Shown here: positions 8,434 to 17,767 of the stretch, in pieces
Numbering within the stretch: position 1 is the stretch's first letter
Layout of the letters: each line of letters opens with the position of its first letter
DNA from: Mycolicibacterium mucogenicum DSM 44124
GTDB lineage: Bacteria > Actinomycetota > Actinomycetes > Mycobacteriales > Mycobacteriaceae
Assembly (NCBI RefSeq): GCF_005670685.2
Contig: NZ_CP062008.1
Coordinates: 6,014,001 to 6,078,000 of the forward strand
Reading direction: 5' to 3'
DNA length: 64,000 bases
Program-made: the position numbers and the translations under genes
The notes under the pieces: model-generated
Told to the model about the DNA's origin: nothing
Database searches by the model: none
The model's input: only the letters and a program-made list of their open reading frames with translations

Positions 8434-8670
8434 TTCGTCGTGTACGCGGGGCAGCTGGTTTTGAATCTGCTGTGGTCAGCGTTGTTCTTCGGCCTTGGCC
8501 GGCGCGGGGTAGCGCTCGTTGACATCGTGCTGCTCGACGTGGCCATCGTTGTCTCAATTGCGTTGTTCTGGAAGGTAAACCGCGCAGCGGCCGCGATGCT
8601 CGTCCCGTATCTCGGGTGGACGCCGTTCGCGACAGTGCTGAACTTCTCGGTGTGGTCGCTCAACGCCTGA
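8434..8670 (+). pseudogene. TspO/MBR-family membrane protein, 3' remnant
   Basis: About 78 residues match the C-terminal half of TspO/MBR tryptophan-rich sensory proteins: QLVLNLLWSALFFGL, then a second hydrophobic helix and VPYLGWTPFATVLNFSVW. The family is about 150-180 residues with five membrane helices; only the last two or three are present here. The 5' part is replaced by IS3-derived sequence, with the junction near 8431-8434. A GTG at 8440 could in principle start a small membrane protein, but truncation is the simpler reading. Confidence 0.65.
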
Positions 8671-8763
8671 GCAGTTGTGCCTGCCGTCCTCTAACACCGA
8701 CTGCGGGTTGGTTGGCGATTCGGTGACCAGGGTTGTGGAACCAATGAGCGGTCTGGCCGGCCA

Positions 8764-9507
8764 TTACGGTGATGTGCGGTTGGGTCGGAAGTGTTCGCGG
8801 TTCGCGACAATTCGGGCGGCCACGTCGGCGAGTTTGATGTTCATGTCTTGCGAGATGCGCCGCAGCCGGTCGAACGCCTCGGTGTCGCCGATGTCGAACA
8901 GCACCATCAACATGCCGACCGCTTTGCCGATTTCGCGGTTGGACTGCACCGCGTGGCGCAACCCGGCGACGTCCTCACCCAGCGCGGCTGCACTGGCGGC
9001 GACCGATGCAAAGGATCCCAGCACAATCGCTTGCGCCGCAGAGGTGGCGTCGAAGGCTCCGGGCGTATCCGAGAACAGGTTCAGGGCGCCCACTTTGTGG
9101 CCGTCGACCAGCATGCGGAACCCCATCGCCCCGCGCACGGGTGTGGCGGCCAGGACGCAGGCCGCCAACGACGGCCATTGGCTGTGGGTCGTCAAATCGG
9201 GGTCGATCTGGGCGGTTTCGGTGTCGATCGCATCCAAGCAGGGGCCGTCGCCGATTGCGCGTTCGAGGGCGTCGATGTCGGCGGCGACGTGATCACTGGC
9301 GGCGACGGTGACGTAGGTGCCACGGGGATCGCGCATCAGCACGCTGGCGTGGTCGCAGCCGTTGACCATGAGGGTCGCGGCCACGCACACGGCCTGGTAG
9401 ACCTCGTCGGAATCGGTGCCCTCGTAGATCAAGCGCGCCAAATCGTGAAATGCCGCGAGGGCGTCGCTGGTGAAAAGGGTACTCAGCCGATCGTCAGGCA
9501 CAAGCAA
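8764..9507 (-). CDS. GAF and ANTAR domain regulator
   Basis: A 247-residue protein with an N-terminal GAF sensor domain (about 20-170) and a C-terminal ANTAR RNA-binding domain (about 185-240; REIGKAVGMLM, then AFDRLRRISQDMNIKL). ANTAR proteins act as antiterminators in response to small ligands or signals, and this pairing is common in mycobacteria. The only starts in frame are TTG (9507) and GTG (9501), because a TGA lies just upstream, and neither has a strong ribosome-binding site. It stands alone between IS remnants; its targets are not visible nearby. Confidence 0.85.
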   Translation of the reverse strand: MLVPDDRLSTLFTSDALAAFHDLARLIYEGTDSDEVYQAVCVAATLMVNGCDHASVLMRDPRGTYVTVAASDHVAADIDALERAIGDGPCLDAIDTETAQIDPDLTTHSQWPSLAACVLAATPVRGAMGFRMLVDGHKVGALNLFSDTPGAFDATSAAQAIVLGSFASVAASAAALGEDVAGLRHAVQSNREIGKAVGMLMVLFDIGDTEAFDRLRRISQDMNIKLADVAARIVANREHFRPNRTSP

Positions 9508-9756
9508 CTTGTACCACCATCATCGGCTCTTCGTGACCGACCGGCAGGCTTTGCCCTGCCAATCGCGCCCACCGCCGCCGCCGGCCGGCCCGCGTGCATT
9601 GGCCGTGGGGCGGCGATGCGGGTCCAGCGCTAGTTTTCTCAACGCTGCGGTTGACGCCCACGCATCACCTGGCGGAGGCGCAGACCCAACCCGAACCCCA
9701 GCCTCCGAAGGGTGTGATGCCCGCGGCGCTGACACGTAAACCGCGTACGGGGCAGA
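9508..9756. other. Sequence without a supportable gene
   Basis: This 249-base stretch lies between the GAF-ANTAR gene and an IS630 fragment. Open frames exist on both strands but have low-complexity Pro/Gly/Arg composition and no family signature. It is probably mobile-element debris. Confidence 0.4.
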
Positions 9757-9876
9757 CCAGGCCCGGATGTCGGCGCTGAGTTGACGGACCGAGGTGTGGG
9801 TGCCGCGGCGCAGTTTCTTGATGGTCAGTTCGGCGAACCAACGTTCAACCGGGTTGAGGCAGGACGAACTGGTCGC
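9757..9876 (-). pseudogene. IS630-family transposase C-terminal fragment
   Basis: About 40 residues contain LNPVERWFAELTIKKLRRG and end in SADIRAW. This matches the conserved end of IS630 transposases, including the third catalytic acid (E of VERWF). It is a different subgroup from the intact IS630 copy at 23034-24166, whose equivalent reads LNQVERWFGLLTDQKLRRG. No terminal repeats or upstream domains are present. Confidence 0.7.
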
Positions 9877-9907
9877 ACGAAGCGGGGATGGCTTGTCAGC
9901 CAACGCT

Positions 9908-10288
9908 TTACCGCCTGGGGTTGAGGCACTCCTTGCGTAGGCGGTTGTTGAACGATTCGATGTATCCGTTGTTCCACGGCGTGCCCGGCGGGATATAGAC
10001 CATGCCGGTCTTGCTGTCGCAGAACTGTTGCAGCGCTTGAGAAATGAACTCCGGACCGTTATCCATCCGCAGCACTTTCGGTGGTCCACCGGCGGCGGCG
10101 AAGGCCTTGGCCAGTCCGTCGACGACCCGCTCGCCGGTGATGGACCGCTCGACGACATTGAGCACCGACAGACGGGTGTGCTCGTCGAGCATCGAGGCGA
10201 TCTTGATGGCCTTACCGTGGATGGTGGAGTCGAACCGAAAGTCGATCGCCCACACCATATTCGGCGCGTCAGCGACCACCGGCGGCAC
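9908..10288 (-). pseudogene. IS3-family transposase catalytic-domain fragment
   Basis: This 126-residue frame holds most of an integrase core: the first catalytic Asp in WAIDFRFD, the second in RMDNGPEF and the Glu in YIESFNNRLRKECLN. The HTH part and the final C-terminal segment are missing, and no inverted repeats are visible. It abuts the SDR gene that ends at 10331, so the end of the minus-strand catabolic operon coincides with IS debris. Confidence 0.75.
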
Positions 10289-10330
10289 CGAAGAGATCGG
10301 CCGCCCGGCGCGGACCGCAGCAACCGATGC

Positions 10331-11017
10331 TCAGTGGCCGCCGATCGGCTTGCCCAGCTGCGCCCACGCCTGACGGGTGAAGTCATCGGCAAGGACCTCG
10401 TCGGCTCCGGATTCGATACCGTCGAGCACCTGACGCACCACGTCCTGTGGTGTGGATTTGGGGGCATCGGCGAAGGACGCCATATCGGTGTCGACCAGGC
10501 CGACGTAGACGCCCATGACCTGCACTCCGCGTGGTCCGAGTTCTAGGCGCATGGAGTTGGTGGCACTCCACATGGCGGCTTTCGATACCCCGTAGCTGGC
10601 GCCGATAGGCAGCCAGGCGAGAACCGAGGCGACGTTGACGATCGCTCCGGAGCGCTCGGCAATCCGGTCGGCGAATGCTGATGCCATGGCCAGGGGGCCG
10701 AACAGGTTCGTTTCCAGCTCCGCGCGTAAGCCGGTGGTGTCGGGTGCTAAAACCGAGGCACCGCGCAAGATACCGGCGTTGTTGATGAGCACGCTGACGT
10801 CGCTGGCTGTTTCGGCCGCGGCGGCCACCGACGCGGCATCGGTGACGTCGAGTTGTAGCGCAATGAGCCTCGGATCGACAAGGTCGATCGCGGCGGTATC
10901 ACGTGCTGCGGCATAGACTTTGGCGGCTCCGCGGTCCAACAGCTGGACGACGTATTCGCGTCCCATGCCGCGGTTGGCTCCGGTGACGAGGACTGTTTGC
11001 CCAGTGAGAACGGTCAT
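10331..11017 (-). CDS. Short-chain dehydrogenase/reductase
   Basis: A 228-residue classical SDR. The NAD(P) site is TGANRGMG at about residues 13-20, the NNAG strand motif at about 80, the catalytic Ser in NVASVLAW, and the YGVSK active site (Y...K) at about 142. It would oxidise an alcohol or reduce a ketone in the cytosol. It is the last gene of the long minus-strand operon, and its stop lies about 40 bases from IS3 remnants. It carries the start MTVLTGQTVLVTG, giving a full N-terminal Rossmann strand. Confidence 0.9.
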   Translation of the reverse strand: MTVLTGQTVLVTGANRGMGREYVVQLLDRGAAKVYAAARDTAAIDLVDPRLIALQLDVTDAASVAAAAETASDVSVLINNAGILRGASVLAPDTTGLRAELETNLFGPLAMASAFADRIAERSGAIVNVASVLAWLPIGASYGVSKAAMWSATNSMRLELGPRGVQVMGVYVGLVDTDMASFADAPKSTPQDVVRQVLDGIESGADEVLADDFTRQAWAQLGKPIGGH

Positions 11018-11062
11018 GCCATTCCTGTTCCATTGTTCATGATTTCATTTCGTTGTTGGTGT

Positions 11063-12659
11063 TCACGTCTGACCGGTGGGTGCGGGAATCTGCGCCATGG
11101 CGTATTCGGCGAGTGCGGTGATGGTCAGGGCCGGGTTGACGCCGGGGTTGGCCGGCATCGCGGAGCCGTCGCAGACGAGCATGTTGTGATAGCCGTGAAC
11201 GCTTAGGTTCGCATCGATGACTCCCTCGGCGCGGGTGGCGCCGATGACGGCGCCGCCAAGCAGGTGCGCGGTGGAGGGGATGTTGCCGAGCGCCTCCAGC
11301 ACGTTGCTCTGGGCGATGCCCCGGTGCGCTCGGCCAACCAGCGTGCGGCTTGGTTACCTTTGTCGATGTAGGTCGGGGCAGGGTTGTCGGCGTTCGCGGC
11401 GGTGGACAGCCGATAGCCGCTCCCCACCGGCGTTTTCGAGCGCGAAACGCGATTGCGTTGTCGCGTGACTGCATCACCAACAGCATCACCATCCGCCGAC
11501 TCCAGCCGACCGGCCACAGCGTTGCCAGCCAGCGTCGCGGATGCCGCACGATGGCGGCAATCCATTTCAGGGGCCGGGTCACCCGGGTGCCGTCACCGAC
11601 CAGCACGGTGTAGAGCAGGCTGAGCATGTCGGCGTTCGGCCCATAGGTGAGTAGTTCGATGTGGGTGTCGGCGTCGACGTGGACGCTGCTGCTGGCGGTG
11701 ACATCACGCCAGCTGCCCTGATCATCGGGCAACAACACGGCCAGCACGGATTCGCTGTTGGTGCGCACCAATTCGCCGAGCCGGTCGCTCAGGTGGGGCA
11801 GCGAGCCACCATGTTTGCAGTTGGCGAGCAGTTCGTTGGTGCCCAAGGCCCCGCCGGCGAACACCACACCGCGGGTTGTGTAGGTCTGTCGCTGGCCGCC
11901 GGTGGGATGGACAGTGGTGACGTGGTAGCCGTCGCTGCCGTCGGCGCGTCCCATCGGGGTGACGTCGATGGCCTGGTGCTCGGGCAGGATGTGCACGCCA
12001 TTGCGTTCAGCGAACCACAGGTAGTTCTGGGTCAGCGAGTTCACTGCCCCGACACGGCAGCCGACCATGCAGGCACCGCAGCGGGTACAGCCGGTACGGT
12101 CCGGGCCGGCGCCGCCGAAGTAGGGGTCGGGCACTGTTCTTCCCGGTTCGCCGAAGAACACCCCCGTGGGTGCGCGGCTGACGGTGTCTTCGGTGCCGAA
12201 GTGTCGGCCCATTTCCCGAATCCATTGTTGGTGTGGCGAATCGAATGGGACCGGCGCTGCGCCGAGCATTCGTTCTGCGGTGTCGTAGTGCGGCTTGAGG
12301 CGCTGTTCCCAGTCGCCGAGGTCGCGCCATTGGGCGTCACCGAAGAACTCTTTCTTGGCGCGATAGAGGACGCCACCGTAGACCAGACTGCCGCCGCCGA
12401 CACCGCTTTGGGAGGGGAAGAAGATGTGGCGGAATATCGAGGTGCGCATGATGCCCAGCTTGCCCAGCCTCGGCGCCCAGGTGTACTTGTCGAATTGCCA
12501 CGCCGACCTGGGCAGGTCCTGTGGAGCGTAGCGGCGGCCGCGTTCGAGCACTCCGACGCGAAATCCTTTCTCCGACAGACGTAATGCTGAAACACTGCCA
12601 CCGAAGCCCGATCCGATCACGAGCCAGTCGTAGTCAAAGAACCCATCACGGGTGGTCAT
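11063..12659 (-). pseudogene. GMC-family (cholesterol-oxidase-like) oxidoreductase with two frameshifts
   Basis: The N-terminal FAD site DWLVIGSGFGGS and most of the fold read in one frame, which is left after RDNAIAFRARK. The family sequence continues in a second frame (TPVGSGYRLSTAANADNPAP) and, after WLAERTG, in a third ([19 protein letters not shown], then [19 protein letters not shown] text to the end). Each shift is repaired by adding one base in a run of four: T at 11433-11436 and C at 11319-11322. The enzyme would be a flavoprotein alcohol or sterol oxidase with a ferredoxin-like Cys cluster (TRCGACMVGC). Either this copy is dead or the assembly lost two homopolymer bases. Confidence 0.8.
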
Positions 12660-13665
12660 TGTCGCCTCGGACGGTGACGACGACTTTGCCTGTGGCGCGG
12701 CCGTTTTCGACGTAGGCCAAGGCGTCTAGCGTGGCGTCGAACGGGAACACCCGGTCGATGACCGGACGGATGGCACCGCCGTCGACCAGGGCGCCCAGCT
12801 CACGGAGCTGGTCCCCGTTCGCGGTCATGAACAGGAACGAGTAGTGCACCGAGCGTCGTTTGGCCTTACGCCGTACCGAGAAGCTCAGGGCGCGCATCGC
12901 TTGGACCAGCAGCCAGTTGGCCCCGAATTCGCGGGCGAAGGCGGGCTCGGGCGGTCCGGCGACCGAGATGACCGTGCCGCCGGGTTTGACGACCTGAAAC
13001 GATCTGTCGAGCGTCTGGCCGCCCTGGGTGTCCAGGACGACGTCGTAGTCGCGTAGTGCGGTGGCGAAATCCTGTGTCTTGTAGTCGATCACGATATCGG
13101 CGCCGAGCGCCTTGACCCACGTTACGTTCTTGGTACTGGTCGTGGTCGCGACGGTGGCACCCAAGTGTTTGGCCAGTTGGATGGCGATGGTGCCGAGGCC
13201 GCCGGAGCCGGCGTGGATGAGCACTTTCTGTCCCGGCCGCAACTGCGCCTTGTCGACCAGCGCTTGCCAGGCGGTGAGGCTGACCAGTGGCAGCGCCGCG
13301 GCTTCGTTCATGGTGACGGTCTTGGGTATGCGGGCGACGTCGTTCTCGTTGACGGCGAGGTATTCGGCGAAGGTGCCGATCCGGTCCTGGTTGGGTTTGG
13401 CGTATACCGCATCGCCAGGGGCAAACCGGCGCACCCGTGGGCCGGTCTTGACCACGATGCCGGCCAGGTCGTTGCCGAGGACGAGTGGAAGTTTGTACGG
13501 CAGAAGCGGTTTGAGTTCGCCGTTACGGATCTTGAGGTCCAGTGGATTGATGCTGGTGGCGTGGATCTGCACGAGGACGTCGTCGTCGCGGAGGTCGGGG
13601 ACGGGACGTTCAACCGGTTTGACCGTGTTTTTCTTGCCGTAGCGGGTGAGGGCGAACGCTTTCAT
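12646..13665 (-). CDS. Zinc-independent MDR alcohol dehydrogenase / quinone reductase-like
   Basis: A 339-residue medium-chain dehydrogenase/reductase. The N-terminal catalytic domain lacks the zinc-binding cysteines; the nucleotide motif is GSGGLGTIAIQLA at about residues 150-162. It is similar to NADP-dependent enone/quinone reductases. The ATG at 13665 overlaps the TGA of the upstream acyl-CoA ligase (ATGA), and its own 3' end overlaps the start of the GMC gene by 14 bases, so translation is coupled on both sides. Confidence 0.85.
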   Translation of the reverse strand: MKAFALTRYGKKNTVKPVERPVPDLRDDDVLVQIHATSINPLDLKIRNGELKPLLPYKLPLVLGNDLAGIVVKTGPRVRRFAPGDAVYAKPNQDRIGTFAEYLAVNENDVARIPKTVTMNEAAALPLVSLTAWQALVDKAQLRPGQKVLIHAGSGGLGTIAIQLAKHLGATVATTTSTKNVTWVKALGADIVIDYKTQDFATALRDYDVVLDTQGGQTLDRSFQVVKPGGTVISVAGPPEPAFAREFGANWLLVQAMRALSFSVRRKAKRRSVHYSFLFMTANGDQLRELGALVDGGAIRPVIDRVFPFDATLDALAYVENGRATGKVVVTVRGDNDHP

Positions 13666-15146
13666 GGTGTGGCCTTCTCGGTGCGTTGGTTGGTCGGTGC
13701 GGTGTGCGCGGCGCGCAAGGGGGCCTTGTCGGTTTTGCCGACAGGGTTTTTGGGGATGGTGTCCAGAATGCGGATTTCGGTGGGGCGTTTGTAACCCGCG
13801 AGACTCAGTGCACAGAGAGCCTGCAGTGCGTTGAGGTCGACGGTGGCGCCCGGACGTGGTGCGACGTAGGCCACGACTATTTCGCCCCATTTCTCATCGG
13901 GTGCGCCGATGACCGCCGCTTCGAGCACATTGGGGTCGCTGGACAAGACGTCTTCGATCTCGCGGGGATAGATGTTCTCGCCGCCCCGGATGATCATGTC
14001 TTTGGAACGGCCGGCCAGGGTCAGGTAGCCGTCGGTGTCGAGGTGACCGATATCGCCGGTGTGCAGCCAACCGTCGATGACCGTGGTGGCGGTGGCCTCG
14101 GGGCGGCCGAGGTAGCCGCGCATGACGTTCGGCCCGGCGATGATGACCTCACCGTCGGTGCCGGTAGGAACGTCGTCGCCGTTGGCGTCGACGATCCGAA
14201 TCCGCTGACCCGGGAACGGTTTTCCGACTGTGCCGGCGCGGGGAGCATCGGGTGGGTTGATCGTGGAGGCGCAGGTGCCCTCCGAAAGCCCGTAGCCCTC
14301 AATGAGGGGGAATCCGTAGCGAGTTGCGAAGCGGTTCAACAACTCCGGCGAAGCCGGTGCGGCGCCGCAGATCGCGAAACGCACCGACGACGTGTCGGGG
14401 GTGATGTCGTCCGGCAGGGCAGCCAGCATGGTGTAGATGGTGGGCACCGCACTGAAAAAGGTGGGCCGCTCGCGTTCGATGAGCTCGAAGAAGGTCTGGG
14501 GCGCGAAACGGTCGGAGATGACGACGCTGGCCCCGGCCAACAGCGGCGTGATCACGCTGACGACAATGCCGTTGACGTGAAACAGCGGCAGGATCAGCAG
14601 GCAGCGGTCGGTCGGCCCGATCTGCAGGGCCTGGCGGCCCATCTGGGCCATCGCATCGAGATTGCCGTGGTCGAGCATCACGCCCTTGGGAGTGCCCGTG
14701 GTGCCGCTGGTGTAGATCAGCAGCGCCAGCGCCGCGGGATCGTCGTGCGGTGTCGGATCGGCCCCGACAGGTGTGGTGGCCAACCGGGCGACGCTCAGAG
14801 TAGGTACCCCCGTGACGGGGATGCCATCGTCATCGATCACCAGCAGTCGCGCCCCGGAGTCGGCGAGCTGGCGATGGACCTCATCGTCGGTGAGGCTCGG
14901 ATTGACCGGCGTGACCGCGGCGCCCAGCCGCCAAGCCGCGAACAGCAGCACCACGAACTCGACACGGTTGCGCAGCTGGGCGGCCACCACGTCCCCGACA
15001 CTGATCCCCACGTCGCACAGGTGCTGCGCGGTGGCCAAAACACGGTCATGTAGTTGTGCGTTGGTCAGTGTGTGGCGGGCGTCGGACACGGCTGGTCCGT
15101 GCGGGTCGTACTCAGCACGGCGGTCGGTGAGCGTGGATAGCTTCAT
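13662..15146 (-). CDS. Acyl-CoA synthetase / AMP-binding ligase (FadD-like)
   Basis: A 494-residue ANL-superfamily ligase that activates a carboxylic acid with ATP and CoA. The AMP-binding P-loop is IYTSGTTGTPKGVML at about residues 145-160; GYGLSEGT, WLHTGDIG, GRSKDMIIRGGENIYPREIE and the catalytic lysine in NPVGKTDK follow in order. The size suits aromatic, alicyclic or medium-chain acids. The ATG overlaps the stop of the CMD-family gene. It presumably feeds the crotonase of the same operon. Confidence 0.9.
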   Translation of the reverse strand: MKLSTLTDRRAEYDPHGPAVSDARHTLTNAQLHDRVLATAQHLCDVGISVGDVVAAQLRNRVEFVVLLFAAWRLGAAVTPVNPSLTDDEVHRQLADSGARLLVIDDDGIPVTGVPTLSVARLATTPVGADPTPHDDPAALALLIYTSGTTGTPKGVMLDHGNLDAMAQMGRQALQIGPTDRCLLILPLFHVNGIVVSVITPLLAGASVVISDRFAPQTFFELIERERPTFFSAVPTIYTMLAALPDDITPDTSSVRFAICGAAPASPELLNRFATRYGFPLIEGYGLSEGTCASTINPPDAPRAGTVGKPFPGQRIRIVDANGDDVPTGTDGEVIIAGPNVMRGYLGRPEATATTVIDGWLHTGDIGHLDTDGYLTLAGRSKDMIIRGGENIYPREIEDVLSSDPNVLEAAVIGAPDEKWGEIVVAYVAPRPGATVDLNALQALCALSLAGYKRPTEIRILDTIPKNPVGKTDKAPLRAAHTAPTNQRTEKATP

Positions 15147-15745
15147 GGTTGTCCTGCTTGTTCGGGGGCGGGAATGGCGAACATGGTCAGCGTCGCGCAG
15201 ACGGTGTGGTAGATGCCGACGAGGAAGGCAATGTCGATCAATCCGTCTGCACCGAACGTACTTTCAGCCTCGCGGTAAAGCGCGTCGTCGACGCGGTGAG
15301 TGGCCGATAGTTGCCGTGTCAGGCGCTGCGCGAGCGCTTCGGGTGCACTGAGTTCAGCGGGGGCCTCACCATTGGCGATCATCCGGGCAGCGTCCTCGGA
15401 CAGTCCCGCGTGTTGGGCCAGCGCAATGTGTGCGTACAGCTCGTAGTCGGCCTGCCAGACCGCGCCGACGGTGAGGATGACCACTTCCCGGACCCGATCG
15501 GTCAACGAGGTGTTCGCGTGTTCAGCGACCGATAGGTCCAGCAGGGACGATGTGACGGCGGGATTGCGCAGTGCGGGGTTGAACGGGCCGATGAGCCGGC
15601 CGTCGCCGGCCATGGTCCGGAAACCGGCGGCGTCGGCCCACGGCACGATGCGCGCGATCATCCGATCAAACACAGCGCGTTGCGCCGGGGTCAGCGTCAT
15701 GGGGTCGGTCAGCGGTAGTCGGCCGCCCAAGGCATCGGCAGTCAC
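15143..15745 (-). CDS. Carboxymuconolactone-decarboxylase-family protein
   Basis: A 200-residue all-helical CMD/AhpD-fold protein (residues about 75-140; VREVVILTVGAVWQADYELYAH). The CxxC pair that marks peroxidase-type AhpD proteins is absent, while the conserved E/H arrangement (YELYAH) is kept, so a decarboxylase, lactonase or unknown role is more likely than redox. GTG at 15745 overlaps the preceding stop as GTGA, and its stop overlaps the ligase gene. It may process a lactone or beta-keto acid intermediate. Confidence 0.75.
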   Translation of the reverse strand: MTADALGGRLPLTDPMTLTPAQRAVFDRMIARIVPWADAAGFRTMAGDGRLIGPFNPALRNPAVTSSLLDLSVAEHANTSLTDRVREVVILTVGAVWQADYELYAHIALAQHAGLSEDAARMIANGEAPAELSAPEALAQRLTRQLSATHRVDDALYREAESTFGADGLIDIAFLVGIYHTVCATLTMFAIPAPEQAGQP

Positions 15746-16659
15746 GGCGCGACGTGTATCGGGTTCAGGTGACGAGTCAGGAATTCGGTCTGATCGGCGA
15801 CCAACTGCTCGAATGGTTCGCCGAGGTAGAACGCGAAATGGCCTGCACTGTAATGCTTGATCTCGCCGCGGGGCGCCGACCGTGCGTAGCGTTCGGTCTC
15901 TTCGGGTGGGGTGACCGTGTCGGTATCGCTGATGCAGAACAGAATCGGAAACGCGATCTTCTTGGCGGCCCGTCCCGGCCGGTAGGCCATGATCGTCGGT
16001 GCCACACGTGCGGCGACCTCGTTGCGGAACGTCGAATTCGCCGGTAGGAGTGCCTGATAGCCGGGTAGCGCGTCCGGTGCGTTCATCAACGCCAGAGTTC
16101 CCGGAGCGCCCGCCAGCGGAATCATCGCAGGTTCACGCCGGCGCAGGATCGAGGCGTAATCGCGGGCGACCAACGGCAGCACTTTGAGTGAACCGACCGG
16201 CCCGAGCGCAAGGGCGGACGCCAGTCCGTCGGTGAACGGGCATTGGGCCACAGCCGCTTTCAGCTCAGGGTGACGGGAAGCGACCGTGATGGAATGGCCG
16301 CCGCCGAAAGAGCTGCCCCACACCGCGATCCGGGTGCCGTCGACGTCGCGCCGTGCCTTCACGTAGGCGATCGCCGCGTCCCAGTCGGCGAGTTGGCGCT
16401 TGATCGACAGCAGCTGGCGGGGTTGACCCGTACTGTCGCCGAAGTGCCGGTAGGTGAAGGCCAACGCGGCGATGCCTGCTTGCGCGAACCGCTCAGCGAA
16501 CGCGTCCAGCCGCATCTCCCGGGTGGCGCCCAGGCCATGCCCCAGGATCACCACCGGTGGCGAGGCCACACCCGTGGGCAAGTAGAGCCACCCGGCGCAG
16601 GTGTCCTTGCCGGAGGTGAACGATACGTCCTGTCGCGTAAATGACTGTGGCGAGGTCAT
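15742..16659 (-). CDS. Alpha/beta hydrolase (dienelactone-hydrolase/acetyl-xylan-esterase-like)
   Basis: A 305-residue hydrolase with VVILGHGLGATREM as oxyanion segment, nucleophile elbow WGSSFGGG, a likely Asp in ISDTDTVTP and the His in AGHFAFYLGEP. The RHFGDSTGQPRQL stretch is typical of the group often annotated as acetylxylan-esterase or peptidase-like hydrolases. It is coupled on both sides by four-base overlaps (ATGA at 16656, GTGA at 15742). Confidence 0.8.
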   Translation of the reverse strand: MTSPQSFTRQDVSFTSGKDTCAGWLYLPTGVASPPVVILGHGLGATREMRLDAFAERFAQAGIAALAFTYRHFGDSTGQPRQLLSIKRQLADWDAAIAYVKARRDVDGTRIAVWGSSFGGGHSITVASRHPELKAAVAQCPFTDGLASALALGPVGSLKVLPLVARDYASILRRREPAMIPLAGAPGTLALMNAPDALPGYQALLPANSTFRNEVAARVAPTIMAYRPGRAAKKIAFPILFCISDTDTVTPPEETERYARSAPRGEIKHYSAGHFAFYLGEPFEQLVADQTEFLTRHLNPIHVAP

Positions 16660-17636
16660 TTCCGTGCCGCCCTGGCGCCGATGCCGTCGAGTGCAGGTAC
16701 CGTGCCCGACTCCAGGGCACGGTCGTAAACGTCCTCGTGATACAGCGGCAGCTCACCCGAGGATTCGGTGTCGGCGAGGTACTGCAACATCAGCTGCTGA
16801 CCTTCCGGGGATTGATCGGTGCCGAGGAACTCGGTGCGCTCGACGTGCAAGCCCTCTTGCAACGACATGGACCCGCCGAAGTAGACCGACCGCTTGATCG
16901 CCTCGACCGAGCCCTTCGTCCGCTTGCCGAAATATTCGGCGACCTCGACCGCCCGCGTCACGACGTCCTCGGGGGCCACCACTTCGTCGACGGCGCCGTT
17001 GGCCAACGCCTGTGCGGGAGTGAACGGTTTGCCCTCCAAAATGGCGACCAGTGACTTGTGTGTGCCGATGAGCCGGGTCAGACGCTGGCTGCCACCGCCG
17101 CCCGGCATGATGCCCAGCAGCACTTCAGGTTGGCCGATGAAGAAGTCGCCGTCGGCCATGATCCGCAGATCGCAGGCCCACGCGAATTCAGCACCCAGCC
17201 CGAGAGCCGATCCGTTGAGCGCAGCGACAAAGATGACGCCGCTGGCGTTCATCTTCAGGAACGTCGCGTGGAGCCGATCCAGCTGTGCGACACCGCGCAG
17301 CGGTGTTTTCTGCACGACCGGATCCAAGACCCGGGCGCGGTCCACGCCGCGGGCCAGACGCAGGGCGGCCGACGCGCTGCGCCGGCCCAACTCGGGCACT
17401 GCGGCACCTTCTGCTTGTAGCCAGCGCACATCGGCGTGACTGACGAACCGGCCCGGGCGTGCGCCGGTGAACACCACGGCGTGCACGCCGGGGTCACGGT
17501 CTGCCCGGTCCACCAATGCCTCGAGCTGCCGTGCGATTTGGATGCCGAACAAACTATGCGGGCCACCGTCGACCCGGGCGATGAGCACCCGTCCGTGGTC
17601 CTCGATCACCAGATCGCCTCGTACTTGCTGTGTCAT
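16656..17636 (-). CDS. Enoyl-CoA hydratase/isomerase family protein
   Basis: A 326-residue crotonase, longer than the usual 260 because of a C-terminal helical extension ending near the CoA site. Segments seen are GRFVSHADVRWL, then NGSALGLGAEFAWACDLRI and EVLLGIMPGGGGSQRL. ATG at 17636 is chosen because CGAAAGGACGGCG precedes it; the frame runs further upstream without family similarity. It could hydrate or hydrolytically cleave a CoA ester of an alicyclic intermediate. A 131-base gap to the upstream SDR could hold an internal promoter. Confidence 0.85.
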   Translation of the reverse strand: MTQQVRGDLVIEDHGRVLIARVDGGPHSLFGIQIARQLEALVDRADRDPGVHAVVFTGARPGRFVSHADVRWLQAEGAAVPELGRRSASAALRLARGVDRARVLDPVVQKTPLRGVAQLDRLHATFLKMNASGVIFVAALNGSALGLGAEFAWACDLRIMADGDFFIGQPEVLLGIMPGGGGSQRLTRLIGTHKSLVAILEGKPFTPAQALANGAVDEVVAPEDVVTRAVEVAEYFGKRTKGSVEAIKRSVYFGGSMSLQEGLHVERTEFLGTDQSPEGQQLMLQYLADTESSGELPLYHEDVYDRALESGTVPALDGIGARAARK

Positions 17637-17767
17637 CGCCGTCCTTTCGAGCGAACCATCTGTAACGAATTTCTGTTCTGGGCAACGGTTCCCACTTGCC
17701 CGCCGAACCAATAGCTGGCAGCCATCAGAAGCTCTTGCCGAGCGTCAGCACAGTTCCACACGGCGGC

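Noticed and set aside
15143..15745. Considered as AhpD, partner of AhpC.
   Set aside because: The CxxC active site of AhpD is absent, and the gene is embedded in the catabolic operon far from ahpC.
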